Positions 1 through 9,744 are shown, counted from the stretch's first letter. The stretch: 64,000 bases of DNA from Candidatus Accumulibacter phosphatis (GCF_012939955.1 NZ_SPMY01000040.1:41531-105530), one strand, 5' to 3'. The notes: generated by a model not told the origin, from the letters alone. Numbers and translations are program-made.

Positions 1-1024
1 AACCGACAGGACTTCGGTGACCACTTCCGGCGCACAGGCGATCAACAAGCCGCCGCTGGTCTGCGGATCGGTCAGCAGGGCCTGTTCAAGCCCAGTCAGG
101 TGCTTCGTCGTCGCTTCGGCCACGTAGTCTCCGTAGCTCGTCCAGTTGCGATCCGAGGCACCGGTAATGCAGCCTTTTTCGGCATAATCGAGGGCGTCGG
201 CCAATAGCGGCAAGGCCGCGTAATCGATGACCGCCGAGACTCGCGATGCCTTGCAGATTTCCACCAGATGACCGAGCAGGCCGAAGCCTGTGACGTCAGT
301 CATCGCATGTACGCCGGCCAGGCAGGCGAGCGCCCGTCCGGGCGTGTTGAGCTGCGTCGTCGAAGCGATCATTGCTGTGTAGTGGCTGGTCGAAAGCAGT
401 CCCTTCTTGAGCGCTGCGCTGTAAAAGCCAACGCCCAATCCCTTGCCGAGAATCAGCTTGTCGCCGGGGCGGGCGCCGGAGTTGCGCTTGAGGTTGTCGG
501 GATGCACCAGACCAATGGCGACGAGACCGTAAATCGGTTCGAGGGAGTCGATGGTGTGGCCACCGGCAATTGGAATACCCGCCTTCGCACAGATCGACTC
601 GCCCCCTTCGAGAATGCGTTTGATCGTCGCGAGCGGCAGTTTGTTGACCGGCATGCCGACGATGGCCAGCGCCAGCAGCGGTACGCCACCCATGGCATAG
701 ACGTCGGACAGGGCGTTGGTCGCTGCGATGCAGCCGAAATCGAAGGGGTCATCGACAATTGGCATGAAGAAATCGGTGGTCGCTACCAGCGCCTGATCGG
801 TGTTGAGCTGGTAGACGGCTGCGTCATCACTGGTCTCGATGCCGACCAGCAATTGCTTGGGGACGATGGCGGGAACGGTCTTGGCGAGGATCTGTTCGAG
901 TACATTCGGAGCGATCTTGCATCCGCAGCCGCCGCCGTGTGCAAACTGGGTCAGTTTGAGCGGCTCGCTGTGGACGTTTTCCGGAGTTGCGGGCGCGTTG
1001 GTCCGGGATTTTTTTTTTGGTCAT
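1..1024 (-). CDS. selD: Selenide, water dikinase (SelD), C-terminus off the left edge, frameshifted near the start
   Basis: SelD makes selenophosphate from selenide and ATP for selenocysteine and selenouridine synthesis. The frame opposite about 1-1005 carries [11 protein letters not shown] (the catalytic Cys version, not Sec), then [33 protein letters not shown] and [10 protein letters not shown], all typical of SelD, and runs out of the window. The likely start is ATG at 1024-1022, followed by ACC and ten A (1018-1009). With nine A the ATG joins the SelD frame ([16 protein letters not shown]...); with ten it leads into a short nonsense frame. I read this as a one-base homopolymer error, not a broken gene. 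No selA, selB or selU is visible in the window. Confidence 0.88.
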
Positions 1025-1093
1025 GATAAGTCCGCTAGGGGGGCTGGGGCGTCAAGGTGGTGGTGTGGCCGGGGTCTCTACCGGCGAGGCTTT

Positions 1094-1300
1094 TCAGCTG
1101 CTTTCGAAGCCCGCCTCATCGATCGCCGCCGTGAAGTCGGCGATGCTCGCCAACTTCGGGTCGTAGCTGATTCTGGCCTGGCCGGCGTCCAGCGACACCT
1201 CGACTCGGGCAACTCCGGGCAAGCTCTCGAGGAGCATGCTGACGCTTTTTACACAGGACTGGCAGTGCATTCCGACAACGCCAATGGCGATGGTCTCCAT
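1094..1300 (-). CDS. copZ: Small heavy-metal-associated (HMA) copper chaperone, CopZ-like
   Basis: A 68-residue single HMA domain with the metal-binding loop GMHCQSC (Cys near residues 13 and 16) in the expected ferredoxin-like fold length. Such proteins carry Cu(I) in the cytoplasm and hand it to the P-type ATPase. It lies 86 bases downstream of copA on the same strand, so it is probably the last gene of a TauE/SafE-copA-copZ unit. A GGGA ribosome site precedes the ATG. Mercury binding (MerP-like) is an alternative, but there is no signal peptide and no mer genes nearby. Confidence 0.85.
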   Translation of the reverse strand: METIAIGVVGMHCQSCVKSVSMLLESLPGVARVEVSLDAGQARISYDPKLASIADFTAAIDEAGFESS

Positions 1301-1386
1301 TTCGCTTCCCTTTCATGTTGTCGGCGCCCTTGCTCGCCGGCGCGCGCCGCAGTCAGTCCCGTTTCCATTGCCGGCACCGCCGGCCA

Positions 1387-3826
1387 TCAGCTGCGGCCCG
1401 CATGCCAGCGCTTGAGGAGCAGCGAGTTGGTGACCACCGAAACCGAGCTCATCGCCATCGCCGCGCCGGCAATGACCGGATTGAGCATGCCGAGTGCGGC
1501 CAGCGGTATGCCGAGAACATTGTAGATGAAGGCAGAGAAGAGATTCTGCCTGATTTTCCGTAGCGTCGCACGCGAAAGAAGGATGGCGTCGGCAATTCCA
1601 TTCAGGTCCCCACGCACCAGCGTCACGTCGGCGGCCTCGATGGCTGCGTCCGATCCGGCGCCGATGGCGAAGCTGACATCAGCCGCCGCCAGCGCCGGGG
1701 CGTCGTTGATTCCGTCGCCGACCATGGCGACGACAGTGCCGCCCGACTTCAGCGTATTGACTGCCGCGGCTTTGTCGCCGGGGAGTATGCCGGCCCGGAA
1801 CTCTTCGATTCCCGCTTCGTTGGCGATCGCTGCTGCTGTCGCAGCGTGGTCGCCGGTCAGCATCACCACCCGGATACCCATGCCTTTGAGCCGGGTCACG
1901 GCGGCGCGAGAGGTGCTGCGCAAGGGGTCGGCGATGGCCAGCAGCGCCAGGGCCCGCTCGCTGTCTGCCTGATTGCTTTCGGCGTTACTGCCGCCCGGGC
2001 CTCGTTCAGCGAGGATCACCACGGTCTTGCCCGTGCGCTGCAGCTTGGCAATCTGGTCGCGCGGCAAACTCATGGCGACAAACTCGCTGGGGGCAGCGAG
2101 GCGCAGCAGACGTTCGCCAACCCGACCCTCCACCCCGCGACCGGGAAGGGCGCGGAACTGGGTCAGCGCCGGTAGCGTCAGCTGGCTGGCTTGCGCATGC
2201 TGCAGGATGGCCTTGGCCAGGGGATGTTCGGAACCCTGTTCGAGAGCGGCTGCCAGGGTCAGTGCTTCGTCCGCCGACACAGCGAGCGGCAGCAGATCGG
2301 TGAGCACCGGCTCGCCACGGGTCAGTGTGCCGGTCTTGTCGACGGCCAGCACGCTGATTTTCTCGGCACGTTCCAGCGCTTCGGCATTTTTGATCAGGAT
2401 ACCCGCCGTGGCACCCTGTCCGGTGGCGACCATGATCGCCGTCGGCGTTGCCAGCCCGAGGGCGCAAGGACAGGCAATCACCAGCACCGCCACGGCATTG
2501 ATCAGGGCGACGCTGAAGTCGCCGCCAAACGCCCACCAGCCAAGCAGGGTGCACAGGGCAATGGCACAGACGATGGGTACGAAAATTGCCGAGATGCGGT
2601 CGGCGAGGCGCTGCACGGGCGCTTTTGAGCCCTGTGCTTCGGCGACCATGCGGATGATTCCGGCGAGCAGGGTGTGTTCCCCGACGCCGCTGGCTCGACA
2701 GCGCAGCATTCCCTCGCCGTTGGCCGTGGCCGCGAAGACGCGTGCTCCCGGCTCCTTGGCCACCGGCATGCTCTCGCCGGTGAGCATCGCTTCATTGACC
2801 GTCGACGCACCATCAATGACTTCGCCATCGACCGGCAGGTTTTCGCCCGCGCGGACGACAAAGATATCGCCGGGGATGAGCAGCGCGGCGTCGAGTTCTA
2901 TCAGCCTGCCGTCACGCTCGACGCGTGCTGTTTTCGGCTGCAGGCGGACGAGTGCTTCGATCGCGTCGGTGGTTCTGGCCTTGGCCCGTGCTTCGAGCAA
3001 TTTGCCCAACAGGACCAGGGTGATCACGGCCGCCGAGGCTTCGAAATAGACATGCAGATGGGCAGCGCCGGAGACGGTGACGAAGAGGCTGAAGCCATAA
3101 GCCATGCTGGTTCCCAGGGCGACCAGCAGGTCCATGTTCGCCCCGCCACCACGCAAGGCCTTCCACGCACCAGCGTAGAAACGCCAGCCGAGCCAGAACT
3201 GCACCGGCGTCGCCAGTGCGAGTTGCAGCCAGCGCGGCAGCAGGTCCGGGTGAGCTTGCCCGCCGCCCACATCGAACATGGTCAGCATCTGCGCGGCCAA
3301 AGGCAGAGTTAGCGCGGCCGCCATCCAGAAGCGGCGCAGTTCAGCCTGTTCGGCGGCTATTTTTTTGGCCTTCTCCTCGTTGCGGCAGCGATTATCGGCG
3401 AGGCGCCCAACAAAGCCGGCACGTTCGACGGTGGCGAGCAGCAGCGCTGGATCGACCATGCCCGGCGTATGGCGGAGCGTCGCCCGCTCGGTCGCCAGGT
3501 TGACGACCGCCTCGACCCCTGGTAGCCGGTTGAGGAGCTTTTCAAGGCGCGTCGAGCAGGCGGCGCAAGTCATTCCTTCGATGGCCAGTTCTGTGGTCTG
3601 TTGCGGGACGCTGAAACCCGCTTTCGCGATCGCCGCGACGACCTCTTGCGGCGAGCTGGTGCCCGGCGAAAGGGCGACCTGGGCGCGTTCGCTGGCCAGG
3701 TTGACGCTAGCCATGACGCCGGGCAAGCGGTTGAGGACTTTCTCGATGCGCGTTGCGCAGGCCGCGCAAGTCATGCCCGCGATCGGCAGGTCGAGGCGTG
3801 GCGAGTTTTTTTTTCTGTTCGCTCAT
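1387..3826 (-). CDS. copA: Copper-exporting P1B-type ATPase with two HMA domains, frameshifted at the N-terminus
   Basis: Exports Cu(I) across the inner membrane using ATP. Order seen: first HMA domain (GMTCAAC), second HMA domain (GMTCAAC about residue 67 of the unshifted part), membrane helices, the TGES loop (LTGESMPV), the metal-site CPC in IACPCALGLATP, the phosphorylation site DKTGTLT and the hinge GDGINDAPAL. The unbroken frame begins only inside the first HMA domain at 3774. The true start is probably ATG at 3826-3824 (MSEQ...), 20 bases after the upstream gene; nine A at 3814-3806 must be eight to join it in frame as MSEQKKNSPRLDLPIAGMTC. A seven-A run in the same gene (3366-3360) is read correctly. 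CcoI/FixI is a possible alternative given hemN and fnr nearby, but two HMA domains and adjacent copZ favour CopA. Confidence 0.9.
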
Positions 3827-3846
3827 CGTTTGAGAAGTCGCCTTAA

Positions 3847-4533
3847 TCATGGGGTGTATGCTGACGTCACGATAAGCATGCGCGCCAGCCCGATCATGCC
3901 CCAGACGCCAAAGCCGAGAATCAGCAATCCGGATGCCAGGCGTAGCCTTGAATTGCGTGCATAGGCCTGCAAGCGTGACGCAAGCAGGCCGGCGAGCAGC
4001 AGATTCGGCAGGGTGCCAGCGCCGAAGGCGAGCATCAGTCCGGCGCCGTGCACGGCGGAACCACTGGTCAATGCTGTGGCGAGCGCACTGTAGACCAGTC
4101 CACAGGGCAACCAGCCCCAGAGCAGGCCGAGTGGAAAAGCCTGCGCCATGCTGCGTGCGGGCAGGAAATGCCGGGTCAGTGGTTGCAGATGCCGCCACAG
4201 CTTCTGGCCGAAGCGCTCGGTGAACGCCAGCGCCCTGGTCAGGCCCATGAGATACAGGCCGAGGGCGATAAGCATCAGGTTGGCAAGCAGGAAGAGGGCG
4301 CTGCGTAGTGGCAACTGCCCGGACAAGGCGAGGCTTGCTTCGCCGAGCGCACCGGCGACGGCGCCGGCTGCCGCGTAGCTGAGGATTCGTCCGGCGTTGT
4401 AAGCGAGGAGCAGCGAGGCGCGCGCGGGACCGCCCATCGACAGCGCGCTGACGATTCCGCCGCACATGACGACGCAGTGCGTCCCCCCGAGCAGACCGAT
4501 CAACAGCAGGGCGAGATAAGACGATTCTGGCAT
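3847..4533 (-). CDS. Sulfite exporter TauE/SafE family membrane protein (DsbD-like half)
   Basis: A 228-residue protein of about six membrane helices with the family's two Cys motifs, GGTHCVVMCGG near the N-terminus and GWLPCGLVYSAL in the middle. Members next to copper ATPases or cbb3-oxidase assembly genes are thought to take part in copper or thiol handling during cytochrome oxidase maturation, although they are catalogued as TauE/SafE exporters. It is the first gene of a unit with copA and copZ, copA following after 20 bases. Two ATGs are possible (4539 and 4533); I prefer 4533 because the first lies inside a dispersed repeat. No strong ribosome site is visible for either. Confidence 0.78.
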   Translation of the reverse strand: MPESSYLALLLIGLLGGTHCVVMCGGIVSALSMGGPARASLLLAYNAGRILSYAAAGAVAGALGEASLALSGQLPLRSALFLLANLMLIALGLYLMGLTRALAFTERFGQKLWRHLQPLTRHFLPARSMAQAFPLGLLWGWLPCGLVYSALATALTSGSAVHGAGLMLAFGAGTLPNLLLAGLLASRLQAYARNSRLRLASGLLILGFGVWGMIGLARMLIVTSAYTP

Positions 4534-4537
4534 GACC

Positions 4538-4614
4538 ATGAAAGTCGCGTCTGCGCCTGACGAATCTCCCTTCTCCCTGCGCGGGAGAAGGGTTGGGAAA
4601 GAGGGGGGCGGTCA
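4538..4614 (-). repeat. Dispersed intergenic repeat, copy A
   Basis: About 77 bases that match, in inverted orientation, the segment at 46129-46206. On the minus strand it reads ATGACCG, a pyrimidine-rich stretch, then the hairpin CCCTTCTCCCGCGCAGGGAGAAGGG, written here in two parts as CCCTTCTCCC and GGGAGAAGGG around GCGCA, then GCGACTTTCAT at the end. Both copies end a few bases before the start of a membrane transporter gene. It resembles a REP/BIME-type element. Confidence 0.75.
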
Positions 4615-4731
4615 TGCTCTTCATGTCGGGGAGAACCTATATGACATGACTCTTGGGGATGAGTGCGAACGCCGAGCTGAATGAGCCGGGATTTTACTCC
4701 TTCCTCCTCGGCGCCCGGCTGCGCCTTGGTT

Positions 4732-6129
4732 TCAGATCACCTTCGAGTAGCGGGTACGCTGTCGGTCGGCGCGCAGGTAGCGGTCGAAAACCATCGAAAT
4801 TGCGCGTACCAGCATCCGTCCTTTCGGGAGAATGGTGATCCAGCGGTCGTCGATGCGCACCAGTCCGGCATCGACCAACTCGTGCAGATCTTCGAGCTCG
4901 GTGGCGAAATGCCTCTTGAAGTCGATCAGGTGAGCAATTTCAATCGACTCGATGGACAACTCGAAGTGACACATCAGTGACTGAATGATCGACCGCCGCA
5001 GCAGGTCGTCGGCGTTCAGTTCGATCCCGCGATAGACGGGTAGGGTGCCGCTGTCAAGCAGGTCATAGTACTCGTCGAGGGTCTTCACGTTCTGACTGTA
5101 GGTCGGTCCGACCTTGCCGATCGACGAGATGCCGAAGGCCAGCAGGTCACAGTCCGAATGCGTCGAATAGCCCTGGAAGTTGCGATGCAGGCGCCCCTGC
5201 CGCTGAGCCGTTGCCAGTTCATCGTCGGGCTTGGCGAAATGGTCCATGCCGATATAGACATAGCCGGCTTCCGTCATCTTGCGGATGGCCAGTGAAAGAA
5301 TCTGCAGGCGTGCATCGGCGCTCGGCATATCCACGTCGAGGATGCGCCGTTGCGGCTTGAACAGGCTCGGCAAATGCGCGTAGTTGTAGATCGATACGCG
5401 GTCCGGGCTGGCGGCAATGACTCGGTCCAGCGTGCGGCTGAAGCCGATCACCGTCTGTTTGGGAAGACCGTAGATCAGGTCGACACTGATCGACTTGAAG
5501 CCGCTGGCGCGCGCTGCGTCCATTACCGCCAGCGTTTCTTCCTCGCTCTGAACACGATTTACGGCCTGCTGGACTGCCGGGTCGAAATCCTGGACGCCGA
5601 CACTCATGCGGTTGAAGCCCAATTCTGCCAGTAGTTCGACGGTTGCGCGATCGACCTTGCGGGGGTCGACTTCGATCGAGTATTCGCCGTCTTCGATCAA
5701 CTTGAAGTGCTGGCGTGTGGCCGCCATCAGTTGGCGCATTTCATCGTGCGCGAGGAAGGTCGGCGTACCGCCACCCCAGTGCAGTTGCGCCACTTCCTGA
5801 TCGCCCCCTTCGAGATGGCTGCTCTGCAGCGCTAGTTCGCGGGCCAGATACTTCAGGTACTTGGCTGAACGACCATGGTCTTTGGTAATGATCTTGTTGC
5901 AGGCGCAGTAGTAACAGATGGTGTTGCAGAAGGGAATGTGGAAGTACAATGACAACTGCCGGCTGACGGCACCAATGTTGCGCTTGCCGAGCCATAGTTG
6001 GTATGCATCCGGGCCAAAGGCCTCAACGAAGCGATCCGCTGTCGGGTAGGACGTGTAGCGGGGGCCGTTGATGTCGAAGCGGCGGATGATCTGCGGATCA
6101 AACACGAGGTTTTCAGCGCCAGCGTTCAT
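4732..6129 (-). CDS. hemN: Oxygen-independent coproporphyrinogen III oxidase (radical SAM)
   Basis: Decarboxylates coproporphyrinogen III to protoporphyrinogen IX without oxygen, the heme step used in anaerobic growth. The 465-residue length matches HemN. The radical-SAM cluster motif is visible as FCNTICYYCACNK (CxxxCxxC plus the extra Cys of HemN) about residue 66, followed by HWGGGTPTFL and the HemN C-terminal domain. It is transcribed divergently from fnr; an FNR box and a GATAAT -10 hexamer at exact class II spacing lie upstream with a leader of only about 21 bases, so FNR activation at low oxygen is likely. Confidence 0.95.
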   Translation of the reverse strand: MNAGAENLVFDPQIIRRFDINGPRYTSYPTADRFVEAFGPDAYQLWLGKRNIGAVSRQLSLYFHIPFCNTICYYCACNKIITKDHGRSAKYLKYLARELALQSSHLEGGDQEVAQLHWGGGTPTFLAHDEMRQLMAATRQHFKLIEDGEYSIEVDPRKVDRATVELLAELGFNRMSVGVQDFDPAVQQAVNRVQSEEETLAVMDAARASGFKSISVDLIYGLPKQTVIGFSRTLDRVIAASPDRVSIYNYAHLPSLFKPQRRILDVDMPSADARLQILSLAIRKMTEAGYVYIGMDHFAKPDDELATAQRQGRLHRNFQGYSTHSDCDLLAFGISSIGKVGPTYSQNVKTLDEYYDLLDSGTLPVYRGIELNADDLLRRSIIQSLMCHFELSIESIEIAHLIDFKRHFATELEDLHELVDAGLVRIDDRWITILPKGRMLVRAISMVFDRYLRADRQRTRYSKVI

Positions 6130-6156
6130 GTTTCCACTTCATTGTTGGTTGCGTGC

Positions 6157-6198
6157 ATTATCGGATTGCCCTGAAGTAAGCGGGTTGACGTGGATCAA
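6157..6198 (-). promoter_or_regulatory. FNR-dependent class II promoter of hemN; same box lies just before fnr
   Basis: On the minus strand TTGATCCACGTCAA (6198-6185) matches the FNR consensus TTGAT-N4-ATCAA with one mismatch. A perfect-looking -10 hexamer GATAAT occupies 6162-6157. A box centred at 6191.5 is 41.5 bases from a +1 at 6150, for which 6162-6157 is exactly -12 to -7: the standard class II FNR geometry. Seen from the other side the box sits 22 bases before the fnr ATG, where it could mediate autoregulation. Confidence 0.82.
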
Positions 6199-6219
6199 AC
6201 GCAGAGTTTAGTGAAAAGG

Positions 6220-6969
6220 ATGTCGATGTCGACCAGAGATGCGACCGCGAGACTCGCGTTTGAGGTGGTGAAGACCGCCTGTTCGAACTGTAACCTGCGC
6301 GAGCTCTGTCTGCCTATCGGCCTCGAGGCGGACGAACTGAAGAAACTCGACGAGTTGGTTTCGACGCGCAGGCGCCTCAAGCGTGGCGATTACCTGTACC
6401 GTGCGGGTCAAGGCTTCGAGTCGATCTACGCGGTGCGCAGCGGTTTCTTCAAGACCGACGTGCTGATCGAGGACGGTCGCGATCAGGTCACCGGCTTCCA
6501 GATGACCGGCGAGTTGCTCGGCCTGGACGGGATCAGCAGCGAAATGCATACCTGTAACGCCATCGCTCTCGAAGATAGCGAAGTCTGCGCCATTCCCTTT
6601 TCGCATCTCGAAGGTTTGTCGCGGCAAATCCATACCCTGCAGCACCACTTTCACCAGGTGATGAGCCGCGAGATCGTTCGTGATCACGGGGTGATGATGT
6701 TGCTCGGCACCATGCGCGCCGAGGAACGCCTGGCGGCCTTCCTGCTCAACCTTTCGCAGCGCTTCAAGGCGCGTGGCTACTCGCCGGCCGAATTCAACCT
6801 GCGCATGTCGCGTGACGAAATCGGCAGCTATCTCGGCCTCAAACTGGAAACCGTCAGCCGCGCGTTCTCGCGCTTTCAGGACGAAGGCCTGTTGTCCGTT
6901 CACCAGAGAAAGATCCGTATTCTCAACACGTCACGCTTGAAGCAACTGATGTCTCACCAGCGCCTTTGA
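6220..6969 (+). CDS. fnr: FNR-type oxygen-sensing transcription regulator
   Basis: A Crp/Fnr-family dimeric regulator that binds DNA when its [4Fe-4S] cluster is intact. Cluster ligands are visible: Cys21, Cys24 and Cys30 in CSNCNLRELC, and an internal Cys at 112 (HTCNAIALE). The recognition helix contains ETVSRAFSRF, the E-xx-SR pattern that reads TTGAT half sites. Length is 249 residues. A GTG at 6190 is in frame, but it lies inside the FNR box itself; ATG at 6220, preceded by AAAAGG, is the better start. It is probably the regulator of the FNR-type boxes listed elsewhere in this window. Confidence 0.94.
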   Translation: MSMSTRDATARLAFEVVKTACSNCNLRELCLPIGLEADELKKLDELVSTRRRLKRGDYLYRAGQGFESIYAVRSGFFKTDVLIEDGRDQVTGFQMTGELLGLDGISSEMHTCNAIALEDSEVCAIPFSHLEGLSRQIHTLQHHFHQVMSREIVRDHGVMMLLGTMRAEERLAAFLLNLSQRFKARGYSPAEFNLRMSRDEIGSYLGLKLETVSRAFSRFQDEGLLSVHQRKIRILNTSRLKQLMSHQRL

Positions 6970-7004
6970 TGCTGCGCAAGAAGGCGCTTGTGTTGCTTGC
7001 TGTT

Positions 7005-7397
7005 TCAAGCGATCCACGCCAGCGGGCCGAGCGCGCTGCGGCTGACGGCGACGGTGACGATGTAGGCAAAGGCCAGTAGCGCGGCGACGAAGAAAAACGC
7101 CCGCTGCCCTTGGCTGCGCCCGCGCTTCAAGGCCATCGTCCCGCAGCCGATGTAGATCAGCAGGCCGATCAGTTTCGCGGTCAGCCAGCCGACGGCGAAG
7201 GGGTATTGAGCGCTGATCACGGCCATGGCCACGGCACTGGCCAGCAGGACGGTATCGACGATGTGGGGCAGGACTCGTGCCAGCGGTTGCTGCAGCCGCG
7301 GCGACTTGCCGAGCATCCAGAGTCCACGCACGAAGAAGCCGCTACCGCTCAGCACGACGCAGCCGACATGCAGGTATTTCAGCGTCAGATAGGTCAT
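7005..7397 (-). CDS. SirB2-family membrane protein
   Basis: A 130-residue protein with four hydrophobic helices (TYLTLKYLHVGCVVLSGSGFF at the N-terminus is typical of SirB2/YchQ; the conserved His is in KYLHVG). Function of the family is not established. Its ATG overlaps the nnrS stop by one base (TAATG), so it is translationally coupled as the last gene of the hemerythrin-DUF2249-nnrS unit. A longer reading frame extends upstream to 7550 but that part overlaps nnrS and is not supported. Confidence 0.8.
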   Translation of the reverse strand: MTYLTLKYLHVGCVVLSGSGFFVRGLWMLGKSPRLQQPLARVLPHIVDTVLLASAVAMAVISAQYPFAVGWLTAKLIGLLIYIGCGTMALKRGRSQGQRAFFFVAALLAFAYIVTVAVSRSALGPLAWIA

Positions 7398-8720
7398 TAC
7401 CGGGTCTCCGCAGGCGCAGCTGAAACGAGCGTCAGGGTTTCTTCGATAGTCAGTCGCTGTTGGCGGTAGAAGGCGACGGCGGCCAGCAGGTTGCGCAGCA
7501 GCCAGGCATTGGCCACCAACAGCGCCAGTCCAGCCGGATAAGTGAACCACTCAGGCCAGAGCACGGCTGCCAGCAGTAGCGCCAGGGCGACGAAGTGCGC
7601 GTGCATCTGCCGGTTGAGCTGTTGCCCGGCGATGACCTTGTTCATGTTCGGAGGAAGCACTCGCCCGCGGCCGAGATTCTGCAAGTGTGACCAGACCAGA
7701 AAAGGCACGATCTTGTAGAGCATGCCGATCATTACCGACATGAAGCCGCCGAACAGCGCCAGGATGCCGCACAGCAGGGGCCACTCGCTGCGCTCGCCCA
7801 GGGTTGGCCAGCTGCTTGCCGCAAGCCATAGCGCGCAAGCGGCGAGAGTGCTCAGCATCGCCAGGCGCCAAAAGTGTTGCGTGGCATCGAAACGGGTTCG
7901 CTTGCTGCGGCTTTGCAGCTGCAGCGTCAGCGCTGCAAAAGCGGCGACCGCGAGCACCGCCGTTGCCGCGAGCCAGGGCGACAGCCATTGCCAGCCAGCG
8001 CTATCGGCGACACTCCACAAGATCAGCAGCGCGAGCAGCGTCCACGAAAAACGGCCTGCGAACCACTCCGGGTAGGCTGGCGTCATCTGGAACATCGGGA
8101 CGACCACGAAAGCGACGGCAGCCAGCAGGACAACGCTCCAGCCGACGAAGCCCCAACCGAGATGGATCGATGTCAGCTGCAGCAGCGGCAGTGCCAGCGA
8201 TCCGTCGATGGCCACGGCCAGGAGCACGCCGAGGCAGACCGTCACCGTCAAGCCGAGCAAGGACAGCTTCAGGCCGCGAATGGTCGCGTTCGTCGAAGGC
8301 ACGCCATACAAGGCGTGCCCAGCGCCAGCAATGAACAGCGCGACACCGCCGCCGATCAACACGGCGGCCAGTTCGAACAGCAGCGGCTGGTAGCTCAGGA
8401 AGCCGCTCGCCAAGAGCAGCGCGCCAGTGGCGACTGCCGCGTTAACCAGGGTGGCTAGCAGCTGTGGTCGCGAGATGTTCGCTCCGGCGACCACCGGAAG
8501 AATCTGGAGCATCGCCCCGAGCATCACCTGCAGCATGAAGCCAACGGTGATCAGGTGCGTCAGTGCCAGGGCTGCGCCGGTCCAGCGTGAGGCGAACAGA
8601 TCCGGACCACTCCACAGCAGGAGCAGGGCGGCGAGGATGGCAAACAGCGGTGCAGTCAGAAAAAAAACGAAGCGGTGCGGCAAGCGGGGGAGCCTGGTCG
8701 AACGACAGCAGCGCCTGCAT
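7397..8720 (-). CDS. nnrS: NnrS family membrane protein, frameshifted near the N-terminus
   Basis: NnrS proteins are heme- and copper-containing polytopic membrane proteins found with denitrification genes and linked to relief of nitrosative stress. Roughly twelve hydrophobic segments are visible. The unbroken frame starts at 8683, but ATG at 8720, which overlaps the DUF2249 stop (TGATG), gives MQALLSFDQAPPLAAPLRFF and would join the NnrS frame if the run of eight T on the coding strand (8667-8660) were seven. With that correction the N-terminus continues as LTAPLFAILAALLLLW, a normal NnrS start. I treat the break as a homopolymer error. Confidence 0.85.
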
Positions 8721-8947
8721 CAGGGCTCTTGATGTTGGATCAGGACTTCCACCGTGCCGTCGGCTTGGCGCTTGGTCTGCCAGGTGAACCCGTTGAGTTC
8801 GAGCGCCCTGTACAGCGGGTAAGGCTCTCGCGGCAGGAGTACCAACAGTTTCTCCGACATCGCGAGCTTGTCGAGCGCTTCCATGGTGCGCACCATCGGT
8901 TCCGGTGGCTCCAGGTCGCGGGCATCAAGAACGATAGAGGGTTTCAT
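8720..8947 (-). CDS. DUF2249 small protein (TusA/SirA-like fold)
   Basis: A 75-residue protein starting MKPSIVLDARDLEPPEPMVR, the pattern of DUF2249 domains, which share the two-layer TusA fold and are commonly encoded beside hemerythrins and NO-related genes. It lacks the catalytic Cys-Pro of TusA (DLEPPEPM in that position). Its stop overlaps the start of nnrS and it begins 21 bases after the hemerythrin gene, so all are one operon. The molecular role of the family is unknown. Confidence 0.8.
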   Translation of the reverse strand: MKPSIVLDARDLEPPEPMVRTMEALDKLAMSEKLLVLLPREPYPLYRALELNGFTWQTKRQADGTVEVLIQHQEP

Positions 8948-8968
8948 GGGCGATCGGCTTTATCGGTA

Positions 8969-9430
8969 TCAGGCTGGCGCTTGCACGTCGCCAGCAAGTT
9001 GCTGTTGCAGTTCCGGCAGCAGAGCATCGACTTGGTCAGCCAATTGCTGGTCACACATCGGATACAGGATGTTCTCTTCCTTGACATTGTGCTGTTGCAT
9101 CATGATCAACAGGGTCTCGGCGTTGCCGTTGTAGTCGTCGGCATCGCGCTCGGCCAGGGCGGCTTCGGCCGCGGCCAACAGCTGCCGCATCTGCACATGC
9201 TCGCCGCGCATGACCTGCGTTGGCCCCTGGTACATGCCGGTGCGCTTTTCAAAGAGCGGAAAGAGAATGCTTTCTTCGGCCTCGAAATGATTCAGTAGAG
9301 CGCCTCGCAAGCGCGGAAATGCGCTTTGCGCCAGTTGCCAGTTCTGGTCGGTCACGGCCTTCTCGACGACCGCCAGAAAATCGTCGCAAGAGCGATGATC
9401 TTTGGTCATCAATTCGCTGATCTCGTGCAT
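8969..9430 (-). CDS. Hemerythrin-domain protein, start revised to 9430
   Basis: Di-iron four-helix protein with the expected His/Glu spacing: TKDHRSCDDF, LLNHFEAEESILFPLFE, RGEHVQM and QQHNVKEENILYPM. Such cytoplasmic hemerythrins beside nnrS are thought to sense or bind NO/O2 or help repair iron-sulfur clusters. An ATG at 9496 gives a longer protein (175 residues), but that codon lies inside a perfect FNR box whose promoter would start transcription near 9451, downstream of it. ATG at 9430 (MHEISELMTKDHRS, 153 residues) with GAGG seven bases upstream is therefore chosen. First gene of the unit with DUF2249, nnrS and sirB2. Confidence 0.85.
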   Translation of the reverse strand: MHEISELMTKDHRSCDDFLAVVEKAVTDQNWQLAQSAFPRLRGALLNHFEAEESILFPLFEKRTGMYQGPTQVMRGEHVQMRQLLAAAEAALAERDADDYNGNAETLLIMMQQHNVKEENILYPMCDQQLADQVDALLPELQQQLAGDVQAPA

Positions 9431-9457
9431 GAGGCGCCTCGTAGAGTTAAGCTTGCC

Positions 9458-9499
9458 ATTGTCGGCGGCGGCGGCATCGCTAGCGTTGATCGACATCAA
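9458..9499 (-). promoter_or_regulatory. FNR class II promoter of the hemerythrin-DUF2249-nnrS-sirB2 operon
   Basis: TTGATGTCGATCAA on the minus strand (9499-9486) is a perfect TTGAT-N4-ATCAA box. The hexamer GACAAT at 9463-9458 falls exactly at -12 to -7 if the box centre (9492.5) is at -41.5, giving +1 at 9451 and a 21-base leader to ATG 9430. The box overlaps an upstream in-frame ATG, which argues against that ATG being used. Confidence 0.78.
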
Positions 9500-9744
9500 A
9501 CAATAGTTTTGCAATAGTTTTGAACTGGTCGTGCATTGGCACACGAGCTGATTTTCCCGGGGGCCGGCAACGACGGGTGTCGGCTCGCAGCAGCAGATTT
9601 CCTGGCCGGCGCTTTGACGGCGATAGGGCGGAAAAGTTCTCGGTTTCCCTTGCTCTTGGCTGACTGTATCGCCGAAAGTCTGTTTCGATGCCAGGATGTT
9701 GACCGTGTCCGGGCATCGATCTGGGCGGAAAGCCGGCCCATCGT

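Noticed and set aside
1009..1018. Programmed frameshifting or phase variation at poly-A tracts near gene starts (selD, copA, nnrS)
   Set aside because: The same +1 pattern hits G runs and an internal position in unrelated genes, so a technical cause is simpler.
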